A DNA stretch of 27,446 bases, taken from assembly GCA_040007395.1 (NCBI GenBank), contig JBDTVG010000252.1, positions 1 through 27,446 of the forward strand. Direction: 5' to 3'. Positions 14,783 to 23,100 of this stretch are shown in pieces. A program made the position numbers and the translations under genes. Under the pieces are notes generated by a model. That model was given only the letters and a program-made list of their open reading frames with translations, did not search any database and was not told the origin of the DNA. Source of the DNA: DATGFK01 sp040007395. Lineage in GTDB: Bacteria > Chloroflexota > Anaerolineae > Aggregatilineales > UBA2796. Numbering within the stretch: position 1 is the first letter of the stretch; each line of letters starts with the position of its first letter.

Positions 14783-17371
14783 CTACCTTAAAGGAACCTG
14801 TAATTCAGGCGGCAAATTGACTTTGCAGTATCCGGCACTAATCGTACAGGTGGCGACGATTTTGTCGTCAACAGTCACATCGAACGTGGTGGCGTTGGCA
14901 TTAGCAATCCACACCTGTCGGGTATCGTTAACCTTTGCCCAAGCAATCCGAAAACTTTGAGGGGTGAGCAAACACTCTGAAGTAGGCATCGGCGTTGCAT
15001 AGCCTTTATCGTTACGAAATGCCTGAAAACAATATTTGGGCGGAAATGTGTCCGGTGAATACTGCGAGCCAGTAGCGTACCATAAGAGCGTATCGAGGGT
15101 ACGAGTCGTGGCTTCGGTATCTCCGCGTTGGATGAACTTCAGCTTGGAGATGTTTACGGCACTGCTGTCTGTGTTGACCACCACGAATTGGTCATCGTCA
15201 TAAAAAAGCGAGAGTACCGTCACCGACTCATCACTATTGGCGGTGGCTTCGATAGTGCCCTGTACGTTGGCGACAGTAACGATACTGGTCGCTGCCGTTG
15301 CCGTTATCTCCGGCAGCGGCAAACGGGTCACAGTAAACGATGTAATTCGTGTAGGCACTACCGTCGCCGTCGAAGTTGGAACTGCGATGGTTGGTTCAGG
15401 AGTTGAAGTCGATGTCCCCGCTTCGTCAGTAGAGAGCAGTGCCACCGCTACCCCAGCAGTGGTCGTTGGCAAGATAGCTTTGCATTGCCCATCACTGATT
15501 TTACAGGTCACGAGCGTTTTATCGTCAAGGGTTACGTCGAAGGTAGCAGCGGCGGCGTTGGCAGGATCGGGAGCTATCCAGAACCGCTGGTTTTCGGCTA
15601 CTCGCGCCCAAGCTGCTCGGTAACTGTGCGGAGCCTGCGTGCTACAGTCAGCAGCAGGCATCGGCGATCCTAGCACTTTATCGTTGCGGAAAATCTGGAA
15701 GCAAAACTTGGGTTGCAGTGCATCGGGCGAATTTTGCAGACCCGCCACTGACCAGCCCAGCGCATCAAAGACGCGGGTAGTAGCCTCAGAATCGCCGCGC
15801 TGGATAAACTTTATCTTTGAGATATTGACGGTACTATTGCTTGTGTTGACCAACACAAACTGATCTTCGTCGTAATACAGCGTAATCGAGGGCGGCTCCC
15901 CTGCACCTTCGGGGGTTTCAGTAGCCCCCGTTGTTGCGCCGACGATGGGTTCGCCAGTTGTGGGCACGGTGGTTAGTACTGCGGTGGTTGGGGTTCGTGT
16001 GGCAGTTGGGGGTACAGGCGTGTGACTCGCTGCTGCCGCTACAACTTTCGTTGACGAAACGCTAGGTGTTCCTTTTGTAGCCTTAGTGCTATTGGCGCTA
16101 ACCGTCGCAGCCTGTGTATTGATAATCACTGGCACTGTTGAAGCAACGGGTGTGGTATTGACCGGACTTGGCAATGCTGTCGGACTGCCCGAACCACCTT
16201 TTAAAGCACCGCTGATAAACAGCAAGCCAGTGCCCACTAGCAACACCAGTACCACACCAATGGCGATAGGCACTAGCATCCTGAGGGGTGACGCTGTGGG
16301 TTTATCCGATGGCGGAACCGCCAGAGAGGGCGAAGAAGGCGGCGCTGCCATGCCTATGACCGTAGACTGTCCGTCTTGTGAAGAAGATGCGCTGCGGGGC
16401 GGTGTTGACCGTTCCACGTAAGCGGCAGTCTTATTGGTATCTGTCGCAATCACTGGGGCCGATTTGGGCGGTGTTAGGGCAGCACGAGCAACAGGCAGTT
16501 CAACGGTATCTTCGACAACATCCCCGCTCGGCTCTGAAAGGAGCGCATGTTCAAGGGCTTGAGTCAGTAGTGCGCCGCTGGCATAGCGTTGATTCGCATC
16601 CTTATCCAGCAGTTTCAGGATAACTTTCTCGACGGCAAGCGAGAGTTCAGGATTAAACAAGCGAGGTGGCGGTGGTGCATCGTTTAGGTGCTTGAGCGCG
16701 ACACTCATTGCCGACGGATCGTCGAAGGGAACTTTGCCCGCCAACATCTCATACAGCACTACCCCCAGCGAATACAGATCGCTTTGCGGAACAGCTTTGG
16801 CTGAGGAGACTGCTTGTTCTGGGGCGATATAGTGGGCACTGCCAAAGGTATCGCCAAGCGTGCCTTCCTGTGCATTCAAGGCCAGCCCGAAGTCAGTCAG
16901 GATGGCGCGATTTTCGGCATCGAGCATGATGTTTGAAGGCTTGATGTCGCGATGGATCACGCCGCGACTGTGGGCATAATCCAGCGCACTGCCGATCCCA
17001 CGAATGATGTTCATAACATCCTGAGACGGCATTCGCTGCCCGTTCTCAGCGTATTCTTTCAAGATTTGTCGCAGGTCTTTGCCTTCAACAAAGACCATCG
17101 CCATGTAATAGCTACCCTCAAATTCGCCGAACTGAAAGACCCCAACGATGTTGGGATGGTGCAGCCGTGCAATGGACCGTGCTTCGCGGCGGAACCGTTC
17201 GGTATATTCGGCTTGATCCGCAGTAGCGAAATCGCTGTTGATCACTTTTACGGCAGCAAAGCGTTGTAGGCGCTCGTCAAAGCCTTTATAGACCCGCGCC
17301 ATGCCGCCCCGCCCCAGCAGTTCTTGGATGTTGTAGTCGCCTAATTGCTTGCCAATGAGTGGATCAGCCAT
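14783..17371 (-). CDS. Transmembrane Ser/Thr protein kinase with two copies of an extracellular domain
   Basis: An 862-residue Hanks-type (PknB-like) kinase. The kinase domain is at ~13-275: Gly loop LGRGGMARVYKG (19-30), lysine of AAVKVIN (K42), VIHRDIKPSN (HRD 140-142), TDFGLA (DFG 160-162) and APEQ (183-186), all intact. A Pro/Ser-rich juxtamembrane region leads to one membrane helix (~366-388). Outside is a long Thr/Ser/Pro linker and two homologous ~137-residue modules, at 496-635 and 719-854, joined by another Thr-rich linker. Each module has four cysteines at matching places and shared stretches such as KFIQRGD.EATTR. These are not PASTA domains. The modules are likely the sensor; the ligand is unknown. 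The histidine kinase gene follows 29 bp downstream. A TATAAT lies upstream of the ATG at 17371. Confidence 0.9.
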   Translation of the reverse strand: MADPLIGKQLGDYNIQELLGRGGMARVYKGFDERLQRFAAVKVINSDFATADQAEYTERFRREARSIARLHHPNIVGVFQFGEFEGSYYMAMVFVEGKDLRQILKEYAENGQRMPSQDVMNIIRGIGSALDYAHSRGVIHRDIKPSNIMLDAENRAILTDFGLALNAQEGTLGDTFGSAHYIAPEQAVSSAKAVPQSDLYSLGVVLYEMLAGKVPFDDPSAMSVALKHLNDAPPPPRLFNPELSLAVEKVILKLLDKDANQRYASGALLTQALEHALLSEPSGDVVEDTVELPVARAALTPPKSAPVIATDTNKTAAYVERSTPPRSASSSQDGQSTVIGMAAPPSSPSLAVPPSDKPTASPLRMLVPIAIGVVLVLLVGTGLLFISGALKGGSGSPTALPSPVNTTPVASTVPVIINTQAATVSANSTKATKGTPSVSSTKVVAAAASHTPVPPTATRTPTTAVLTTVPTTGEPIVGATTGATETPEGAGEPPSITLYYDEDQFVLVNTSNSTVNISKIKFIQRGDSEATTRVFDALGWSVAGLQNSPDALQPKFCFQIFRNDKVLGSPMPAADCSTQAPHSYRAAWARVAENQRFWIAPDPANAAAATFDVTLDDKTLVTCKISDGQCKAILPTTTAGVAVALLSTDEAGTSTSTPEPTIAVPTSTATVVPTRITSFTVTRLPLPEITATAATSIVTVANVQGTIEATANSDESVTVLSLFYDDDQFVVVNTDSSAVNISKLKFIQRGDTEATTRTLDTLLWYATGSQYSPDTFPPKYCFQAFRNDKGYATPMPTSECLLTPQSFRIAWAKVNDTRQVWIANANATTFDVTVDDKIVATCTISAGYCKVNLPPELQVPLR
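14810..15217 (-). repeat. Extracellular module, copy 2 (C-terminal)
   Basis: Encodes kinase residues 719-854, opening VLSLFYDDDQFVVVNTDSSA, with cysteines C781, C800, C842 and C849. It is homologous along its whole length to the other copy at 15467-15886, including a shared QRGDTEATTR-type stretch, a 'CFQ.FRNDK' stretch, 'PMP' and a closing 'TC.IS.G.CK'. Confidence 0.85.
15467..15886 (-). repeat. Extracellular module, copy 1
   Basis: Encodes kinase residues 496-635, opening ITLYYDEDQFVLVNTSNST, with cysteines C557, C576, C623 and C630 in the same order as copy 2. The opening strands (FVLVNTSNSTVNISKIKF) vaguely recall lamin-tail-type beta sandwiches; that comparison is from memory. Confidence 0.85.
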
Positions 17372-17691
17372 GAGTCTTTATCCGTGGTGCCTGCATCGCT
17401 TGATACTCTCCATTATATCCCGGTACGGGTGATAAACCAGCAAACAAACTCATAACGTCTATGGTGGCTCAATCTGTAGCGGCTTAATTGTTTAGACATT
17501 GTTACCCAGAGTGGTTGGGTTGTTATAACCACTATACATGACTGCATGAATAACGGCTGTAGTACGCCATTTCTCTATACCGATTCCATCACAATCCAAT
17601 TACCGATATGCCCGACAATCCAGACGCGGGTATAATTGAGATAATTAACAGTGAACGCATCTGAAGTCTAGAGTATTGAGAGGAAACCGCT
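17372..17691. promoter_or_regulatory. Divergent control region between the Ser/Thr kinase and the Clp ATPase
   Basis: A 320-bp gene-free stretch. On the minus strand a perfect TATAAT (plus 17412-17417) serves the kinase and overlaps a 23-bp imperfect palindrome at 17413-17435 (arms TTATATCCCG and CGGGTGATAA around GTA). On the plus strand a perfect TATAAT (17631-17636) serves the Clp gene, with GAGAGGA (17678-17684) as ribosome site; neither promoter has a recognisable -35. A third palindrome, AGTGGTT-N10-AACCACT, lies at 17510-17533, with GTTATAAC at 17522-17529. No CIRCE or CtsR-type heat-shock operator was seen. Confidence 0.55.
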
Positions 17692-20010
17692 GTGCCCTCG
17701 CCGTTGAATATAAGTGAACCCGAAATACGCGAACGTTGTGGCACTCTGTTAAAGATGGCCGTCGACGAAGCTTCTCGACTCTACCACAATTACATTGGAA
17801 CTGAGCATCTCTACAACGCCTTGACCAAGATCGATGGTGGTATTACCCAACGTCTGCTCGTGACTAGTGGCTTTGATCCCCGCAATGTACGTAACGAGAT
17901 CCGGCGGGAAGCTGGCGCGGGAGAAGATGGACCAGAGGATAACCCACCTTTTACGCCGCGTGCGAATCGGGTGCTGGCAATGGCGGTCTTCCACGCCGAT
18001 GCTTACTTTGATGATACGGTTAATGAACCCCACCTGCTGCTTGCTTTGCTTCAGGAAGGCGAAGGGGTTGCCGTTCGCAAACTCATTGCGCTCGGTGCAG
18101 AAGTCAACCTGTGGATCGAGCTTCTGGCTAGCGAACTCAAGCGGGCTGTTGTGCCGGATATGGAGCTTGTTCAGCAGGAGCAGGCTGAGTATAAACCCGA
18201 ATCCGATAGATTGACCCACGTTCCTACACCTTTGCTCGATAAGTACGGACGGGATCTTACCGAACTTTCCCGTCAGGGCAAGATCAGTCAAGCGATTGGT
18301 CGTGAACGCGAGATCCGCGCTGTTGCCCGCACTCTCACTCGCAGCAAGAAGAATAACCCCCTGCTTGTTGGGGATGCTGGTGTAGGCAAAACAGCAGTGA
18401 TCGAGGGCTTGGCCTACAACATCGTACACGGCAACGCACCCACCACGCTCAAGGATAAACGGATTGTTCAGCTTGAGATCGGCACGTTGGTCGCTGGAAC
18501 CAGTTTGCGGGGTCAGTTCGAGGAACGCCTTGTCGGTATCGTGGACGAGGCGCGGAACAGCAGCGACGTGATCTTGTTTATCGACGAAATCCACACGATT
18601 GTTGGGGCAGGCGATACAATTGACAGCAATCTGGACGCAGCCAATATCCTCAAGCCAGCGCTCTCACGCGGAGAGATCGTGTGTATCGGCGCGACAACTC
18701 ATGAAGAATATCGCAAGGCTATCGCTCAGGATGCTGCGTTGGATCGGCGGTTCCGCACTATTGCTATTGAGGAGCCTTCGCCAGAGGATACGCTGATTAT
18801 CCTGACCAGCGTGCAAGGCCATTACACGAACCACCACAAAGTCCAGATTCGCCCAGATGCGTTGGAAGCCGCCGTCAGTCTGTCCTCAAAGTATATGATT
18901 GACCGCCGCCAGCCTGACAAAGCGTTGGATCTGCTTGATGAAGCTTGTGCGCGAGTCGTGATCCAGAGCAAACCCGGCGACGAAGACCTACCACGCATTG
19001 TGACCGGCGAATCGATTGCTGAGGTTGTCGCGGAGTGGACAGGTATTCCAGTGGCTGAAATTGGCGAAGATGAACGCCGGAAGTATCAGCACATGGAAGC
19101 CGATCTCAAGGCTCGTGTAGTAGGGCAGGATCATGCAATTGCCGCGGTTGCCGATGCGATCAAGACAAACCGCGCCGGATTGTCCGATCCATCCCATCCT
19201 GTAGGTGTATTCCTGTTCCTCGGCCCCAGCGGTGTTGGGAAAACCGAACTGGCAAAAGCGCTGGCGACATTCCTGTTTGGCAGCGAGGAAGCCCTGATCC
19301 GTCTGGATATGTCCGAATTCCATGACGAACATACCGTCGCACGCCTCATTGGTGCGCCTCCCGGCTATCGCGACTCGCAGCGTGGGGGCCAATTGACCGA
19401 AGCCCTACGTCGTAAACCGTATTCCGTGGTGCTGCTGGATGAAGTCGAAAAGGCCGCGCCGGAAGTCTTCGACCTGTTCCTTCAAGTCTTTGATGATGGT
19501 CGCCTGACCGACTCACGCGGCTCGACGATTGATGCCCGCCATGCGGTGTGGATCATGACTAGCAATATTGGGACTGCCGAAGGTGGCAAATCACTAGGGC
19601 TGCGCGGCGAAAGCTATCGCGCCCCCAATTACCAGACGATCCTTAAGCGGTTCTTCCGTCCCGAATTTCTGAACCGTCTGGATGATACATTGGTCTTTAA
19701 TGCCTTGAGCGAAGACGTACTGATCGACATTCTCGACCTGCATCTGAGCGACTTACGCGGACGGCTTGCCAAACTAAACCTCACCTTGCAGATTGAAGAT
19801 AGCGCCCGTGAATTGATCCTGAGTCAGGGCTACGATCCGGCAAATGGTGCGCGTCCGCTGCGCCGTGCGGTTGAACGGCTGCTGACCCGCCCATTGAGCC
19901 AATCGATTCTGAGCAATACTTATGTGCCGGGTACGACGATTGTAGTGATGGCAGCCGATAATCGGCTGGCCTTCACCGATCAGGCGCTTACTACTGCCAG
20001 CGAAGTCTAA
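17692..20010 (+). CDS. Clp ATPase (ClpA/ClpC-type unfoldase), short middle region
   Basis: A 772-residue two-ring AAA+ unfoldase. The N-terminal double Clp_N repeat spans ~10-150. AAA-1 has Walker A GDAGVGKT (227-234), Walker B LFIDE (295-299) and arginine finger region DRRF (351-354). AAA-2 has GPSGVGKT (511-518), VVLLDEVEKA (579-588) and a D2-small C-terminal domain. Between the two ATPase domains the long coiled-coil M-domain of ClpB is absent and even the shorter ClpC one is nearly gone, giving a ClpA-like layout. SLGL at 634-637 sits where ClpA/ClpC carry the IGL/VGF loop that docks ClpP, so it likely feeds a ClpP protease and is not a disaggregase. The GTG start at 17692 has GAGAGGA 7 bases upstream. 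No ClpP or adaptor gene is nearby. Confidence 0.93.
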   Translation: MPSPLNISEPEIRERCGTLLKMAVDEASRLYHNYIGTEHLYNALTKIDGGITQRLLVTSGFDPRNVRNEIRREAGAGEDGPEDNPPFTPRANRVLAMAVFHADAYFDDTVNEPHLLLALLQEGEGVAVRKLIALGAEVNLWIELLASELKRAVVPDMELVQQEQAEYKPESDRLTHVPTPLLDKYGRDLTELSRQGKISQAIGREREIRAVARTLTRSKKNNPLLVGDAGVGKTAVIEGLAYNIVHGNAPTTLKDKRIVQLEIGTLVAGTSLRGQFEERLVGIVDEARNSSDVILFIDEIHTIVGAGDTIDSNLDAANILKPALSRGEIVCIGATTHEEYRKAIAQDAALDRRFRTIAIEEPSPEDTLIILTSVQGHYTNHHKVQIRPDALEAAVSLSSKYMIDRRQPDKALDLLDEACARVVIQSKPGDEDLPRIVTGESIAEVVAEWTGIPVAEIGEDERRKYQHMEADLKARVVGQDHAIAAVADAIKTNRAGLSDPSHPVGVFLFLGPSGVGKTELAKALATFLFGSEEALIRLDMSEFHDEHTVARLIGAPPGYRDSQRGGQLTEALRRKPYSVVLLDEVEKAAPEVFDLFLQVFDDGRLTDSRGSTIDARHAVWIMTSNIGTAEGGKSLGLRGESYRAPNYQTILKRFFRPEFLNRLDDTLVFNALSEDVLIDILDLHLSDLRGRLAKLNLTLQIEDSARELILSQGYDPANGARPLRRAVERLLTRPLSQSILSNTYVPGTTIVVMAADNRLAFTDQALTTASEV

Positions 20011-20013
20011 GTA

Positions 20014-20028
20014 TGACACTAGGTGTCA
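20014..20028 (+). repeat. Small palindrome after the Clp gene
   Basis: TGACAC-TAG-GTGTCA, a perfect 6-bp-arm hairpin beginning 4 bases after the Clp stop codon. No T-run follows. It may help end or stabilise the transcript. Confidence 0.4.
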
Positions 20029-20073
20029 CAACAATAGTCTAGGCTTCTGATCGGTGGTTCGGATTTACCTCAC

Positions 20074-20104
20074 CCTTATCCCTCTCTATTAGAGAGGGAT
20101 AAGG
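20074..20104. repeat. Perfect 13-bp-arm hairpin, possible dispersed palindromic element
   Basis: Arms CCTTATCCCTCTC (20074-20086) and GAGAGGGATAAGG (20092-20104) pair perfectly around TATTA. A 7-bp direct repeat ATTTACC lies on both sides (20063-20069 and 20106-20112). The CCTCACCC...CCTCTC-loop-GAGAGG pattern is like small palindromic elements scattered in many bacterial genomes, but copy number cannot be judged here. It may also act as a bidirectional terminator after the Clp gene. Confidence 0.6.
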
Positions 20105-20113
20105 TATTTACCC

Positions 20114-20142
20114 TTGAAACTAGGCCAATCTAGGTAAATAAT
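20114..20142 (+). promoter_or_regulatory. Candidate promoter of the kinase-TPR gene
   Basis: TTGAAA (20114-20119, 5 of 6), a 17-bp spacer and AATAAT (20137-20142, 5 of 6). The -10 ends 7 bases before the ATG at 20150, and no ribosome site is present, so the message may be leaderless. Confidence 0.5.
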
Positions 20143-20149
20143 TGGACTT

Positions 20150-23100
20150 ATGCTAAGACATGCTATGCCTGTACCTCAAACGGGTCGCCAGCCGATTACC
20201 CTTTCGCAAGAGCGTGAAAAGCGGCTGCTAAGAGGCTCCTTATCGGCGGATAAAGTTGATCCGTTTGCCAGCGATGCCAATGAAACCATCCGTACTTTGG
20301 GTAAATTGGCTTTGCGCCGCAAACAGGCTGATCCTTCGGATTCCTTCGCACTAGGCGATCTATGCGCTCTGATGAGTTTGGCTGATGACCGTCTACTCAT
20401 TCTGTATGTCGGCAAGGTATTGCTGGCCTACCGCCGCGCTGGACAACACGCCGACAATAACGCCGATAAACAACTATCCGAACGGGCCACTGAAACCTAT
20501 ATCCGCTGGTTAATAGACATCGCGCAGCAATTGCCCACAGCCCGCAATCTTGCTGTCGCGCTGTGGGCCATCGCAGAGATCCCACTGGATCGGCAACCTG
20601 CTGATTTTTACGATCTGACACTCGTTTTGCTAGGCTTGTACAGCACAGCAGCAATCATCAAGTTCCCGCCTACCGTCTCACCTTCCCGTGAAACCAAAGA
20701 GGTTTCTGGTACAGTAGCAACACCCAACTTATCGATTGAAGCGGCGCAGGGCAGCGTCGGTGATTGGCAGAACAATGTTAACCTTGTCGATCTTCAGGAT
20801 ACTCACCCTGACCTTCTCGACACTCAGGTGGGTGACGAGGCCGATTACAATGCTGACGGTGCGTTCGGCCCCAACTTTTCGCGAACCGACAGCGACGAGG
20901 AAGACAAAGAGATCCCGCCTGCCGACCTTTATCTGGATCTCCCTACGACCCACAGCCGAGACAGCGAACACGAAGCTGGTCCCGACCTTCTGGCGCTTTC
21001 GCCTGTGCCGTTTTCGCCGCCGGATGATGATGCACATGCAGGCGACTTCCGAGTGGGTGAGTTTTTGGGGGATCGTTACGAGGTTCACAGTGTCGTGCGG
21101 GGCGGCATGGGTATTATCTACCTGTGCTATGATCACGAAGCACACCACACTGTCGCGATTAAGACCTTTCAAGGTCGCTTTCTGGAAAATCAACGGGCGC
21201 TGGCCCGCTTCATGAAGGAAGCGCATACGTGGATACGGCTGGAAAAGCACCCGAATATTGTTCAGGCGCGTTTGGTAAAAGACATGGGCAACGAACGAGT
21301 CCGCGAACGCCCACACATTGTGCTTGAATATATCGCTGGCCCAGAAGGGCTTGGCTCCGATCTTAAAAGCTGGATTGAACATCATCGGCTTGATCTTGGC
21401 ACCTCACTGCAAATTGCGCTGGATATTTGTCGGGGGATGCAACACGCTGTTCAGAAAGTCCCCGGTTTGGTTCACCGCGATCTGAAACCTGCCAATATTC
21501 TGGTGCGCCATGACAGTGTGGCAAAAGTTACTGATTTTGGGTTGGCACACTCTGTCGGAGACACCCCGCAAAAGAGCAAAGATCCACAGGAAATTCCGCA
21601 GTTGGAGGGATCGCCAGCAGGCCGCCTTACTCGCGCCGGAAATGTCGTGGGGACGGCTCCCTATATGGCTCCTGAGCAGTGTCTCGGCAACCCAGTGGAT
21701 CAACGTGCTGATATTTATGCCTTCGGTGCGATTCTGTTTGAGATGTTGACCGGACGACAGTTATTTGCCGCGAGTACCTTCAATGAGTGGATGGCGGCTC
21801 ACCTTGACCAGCAACCGCAGTTCCCGGCAGATGTGTCTGTCGTCGTACCAGATGAGGTCAAATCGTTGGTGCTGGTCTGTCTAAGCAAACAGCGCGAGCA
21901 GCGTCCGCAAGACTGGGATGCACTGGCAGAGAGAGTCTTGGCTTTATATGAGTCGATTGTCGGGAAGCGCGCCGAATTAGAGACCAGCGGCCCTGCAATG
22001 GAAGCCCGGGAACTGCTAGACCAAGCCTACAGCCTGACCGAACTGAACTATTACAACGAAGCGCTGGTTGCCCATGACCGAGCGCTGGAACTTAACCCGA
22101 CTTCGCCTTCGGCTTGGACGAGCAAAGGCCGCACTTTGCGCCTGCTCAATCGCTATGAGGAAGCGTTGTTCTGCTACGAGAAAACGCTCGAACTCGACCC
22201 AGCTTTTGCGTGGGGGTGGCGCAGCAAAGGCATCATTCTTGAGCGCTTGGGTCAATATGAAGATGCGCTGGATGCTTACAAGACAGCAGCCACGCTACGC
22301 CCAAATGATATTTGGCCTGTCTACTATCAGGCGGGTGTATTGAGGGAAATGGGTCAGTACGAGGCTGCGCTCGAAAAACTCGACAGCGCATTGATGATTG
22401 ACCCGCATCATGTCCAGAGTTACTCGCGGCGCGGGCAAGTCTTACGCTCTATGCACCGTTATGAAGATGCGTTGGATGCCTACCAGCACGCCCTCGATCT
22501 TGACCCTTACGATGGCGCAGCGTGGGATGGCAAGGGGTTGGTACTCAAGCATGTAGGGCTATCCACCGAAGCCGCTAGTGCCTTCATGCAAGCGACTCGG
22601 CTTAGTCCCAATACAGTCTGGCATTGGGAACACCTGACCGAAGCGCTGTTCGACCAGAATCGGTATGCTGATGCACTGCCAGTGGTACAGCAGGCGATCC
22701 GGTTGGCCCCGACGCAGGTAACATTGTGGACACGGCAAGGTCAAATCTTACGCCATTTGCAGCGCTATGATGACGCGCTAGCAGCCTACGATAGTGCGCT
22801 GGAGTTGCAACCGGGTCACAGTCGCGCCTTGATTGGCAAAGGCGCGATACTCGAACGGTTGGGCAAATTTGGTGAAGCGCTGGCAACCTTCGAGGAAGCC
22901 ACGAAAAGCGATCCAGCAGATGCGTGGACTTACTATAATCAGGGCAATCTATTGGTAACGCTAGGTCGTTACGACGAAGCCATTTTGCGCTTCAAGTGTA
23001 CGATCAACCTTGATCGTCATCACGCTGGGGCATGGTCGGGCTGGGGAAATACACTCCGACGACTCGGCAAATACGAAAAAGCGCTGATCTACTACCATCA

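Noticed and set aside
17372..17691. CIRCE or CtsR heat-shock operators before the Clp gene
   Set aside because: Neither TTAGCACTC-N9-GAGTGCTAA nor the GGTCAAA heptad repeats occur; the palindromes present are different.
17749..18594. A 281-codon open frame on the minus strand inside the Clp ATPase gene
   Set aside because: It is antisense to strongly conserved AAA-1 coding sequence, has no ribosome site, and its translation resembles no protein; it is a shadow frame.
20729..21385. A 218-codon minus-strand frame inside the kinase-TPR gene
   Set aside because: It is antisense to the conserved kinase glycine loop and the acidic linker; composition reflects the complementary strand only.
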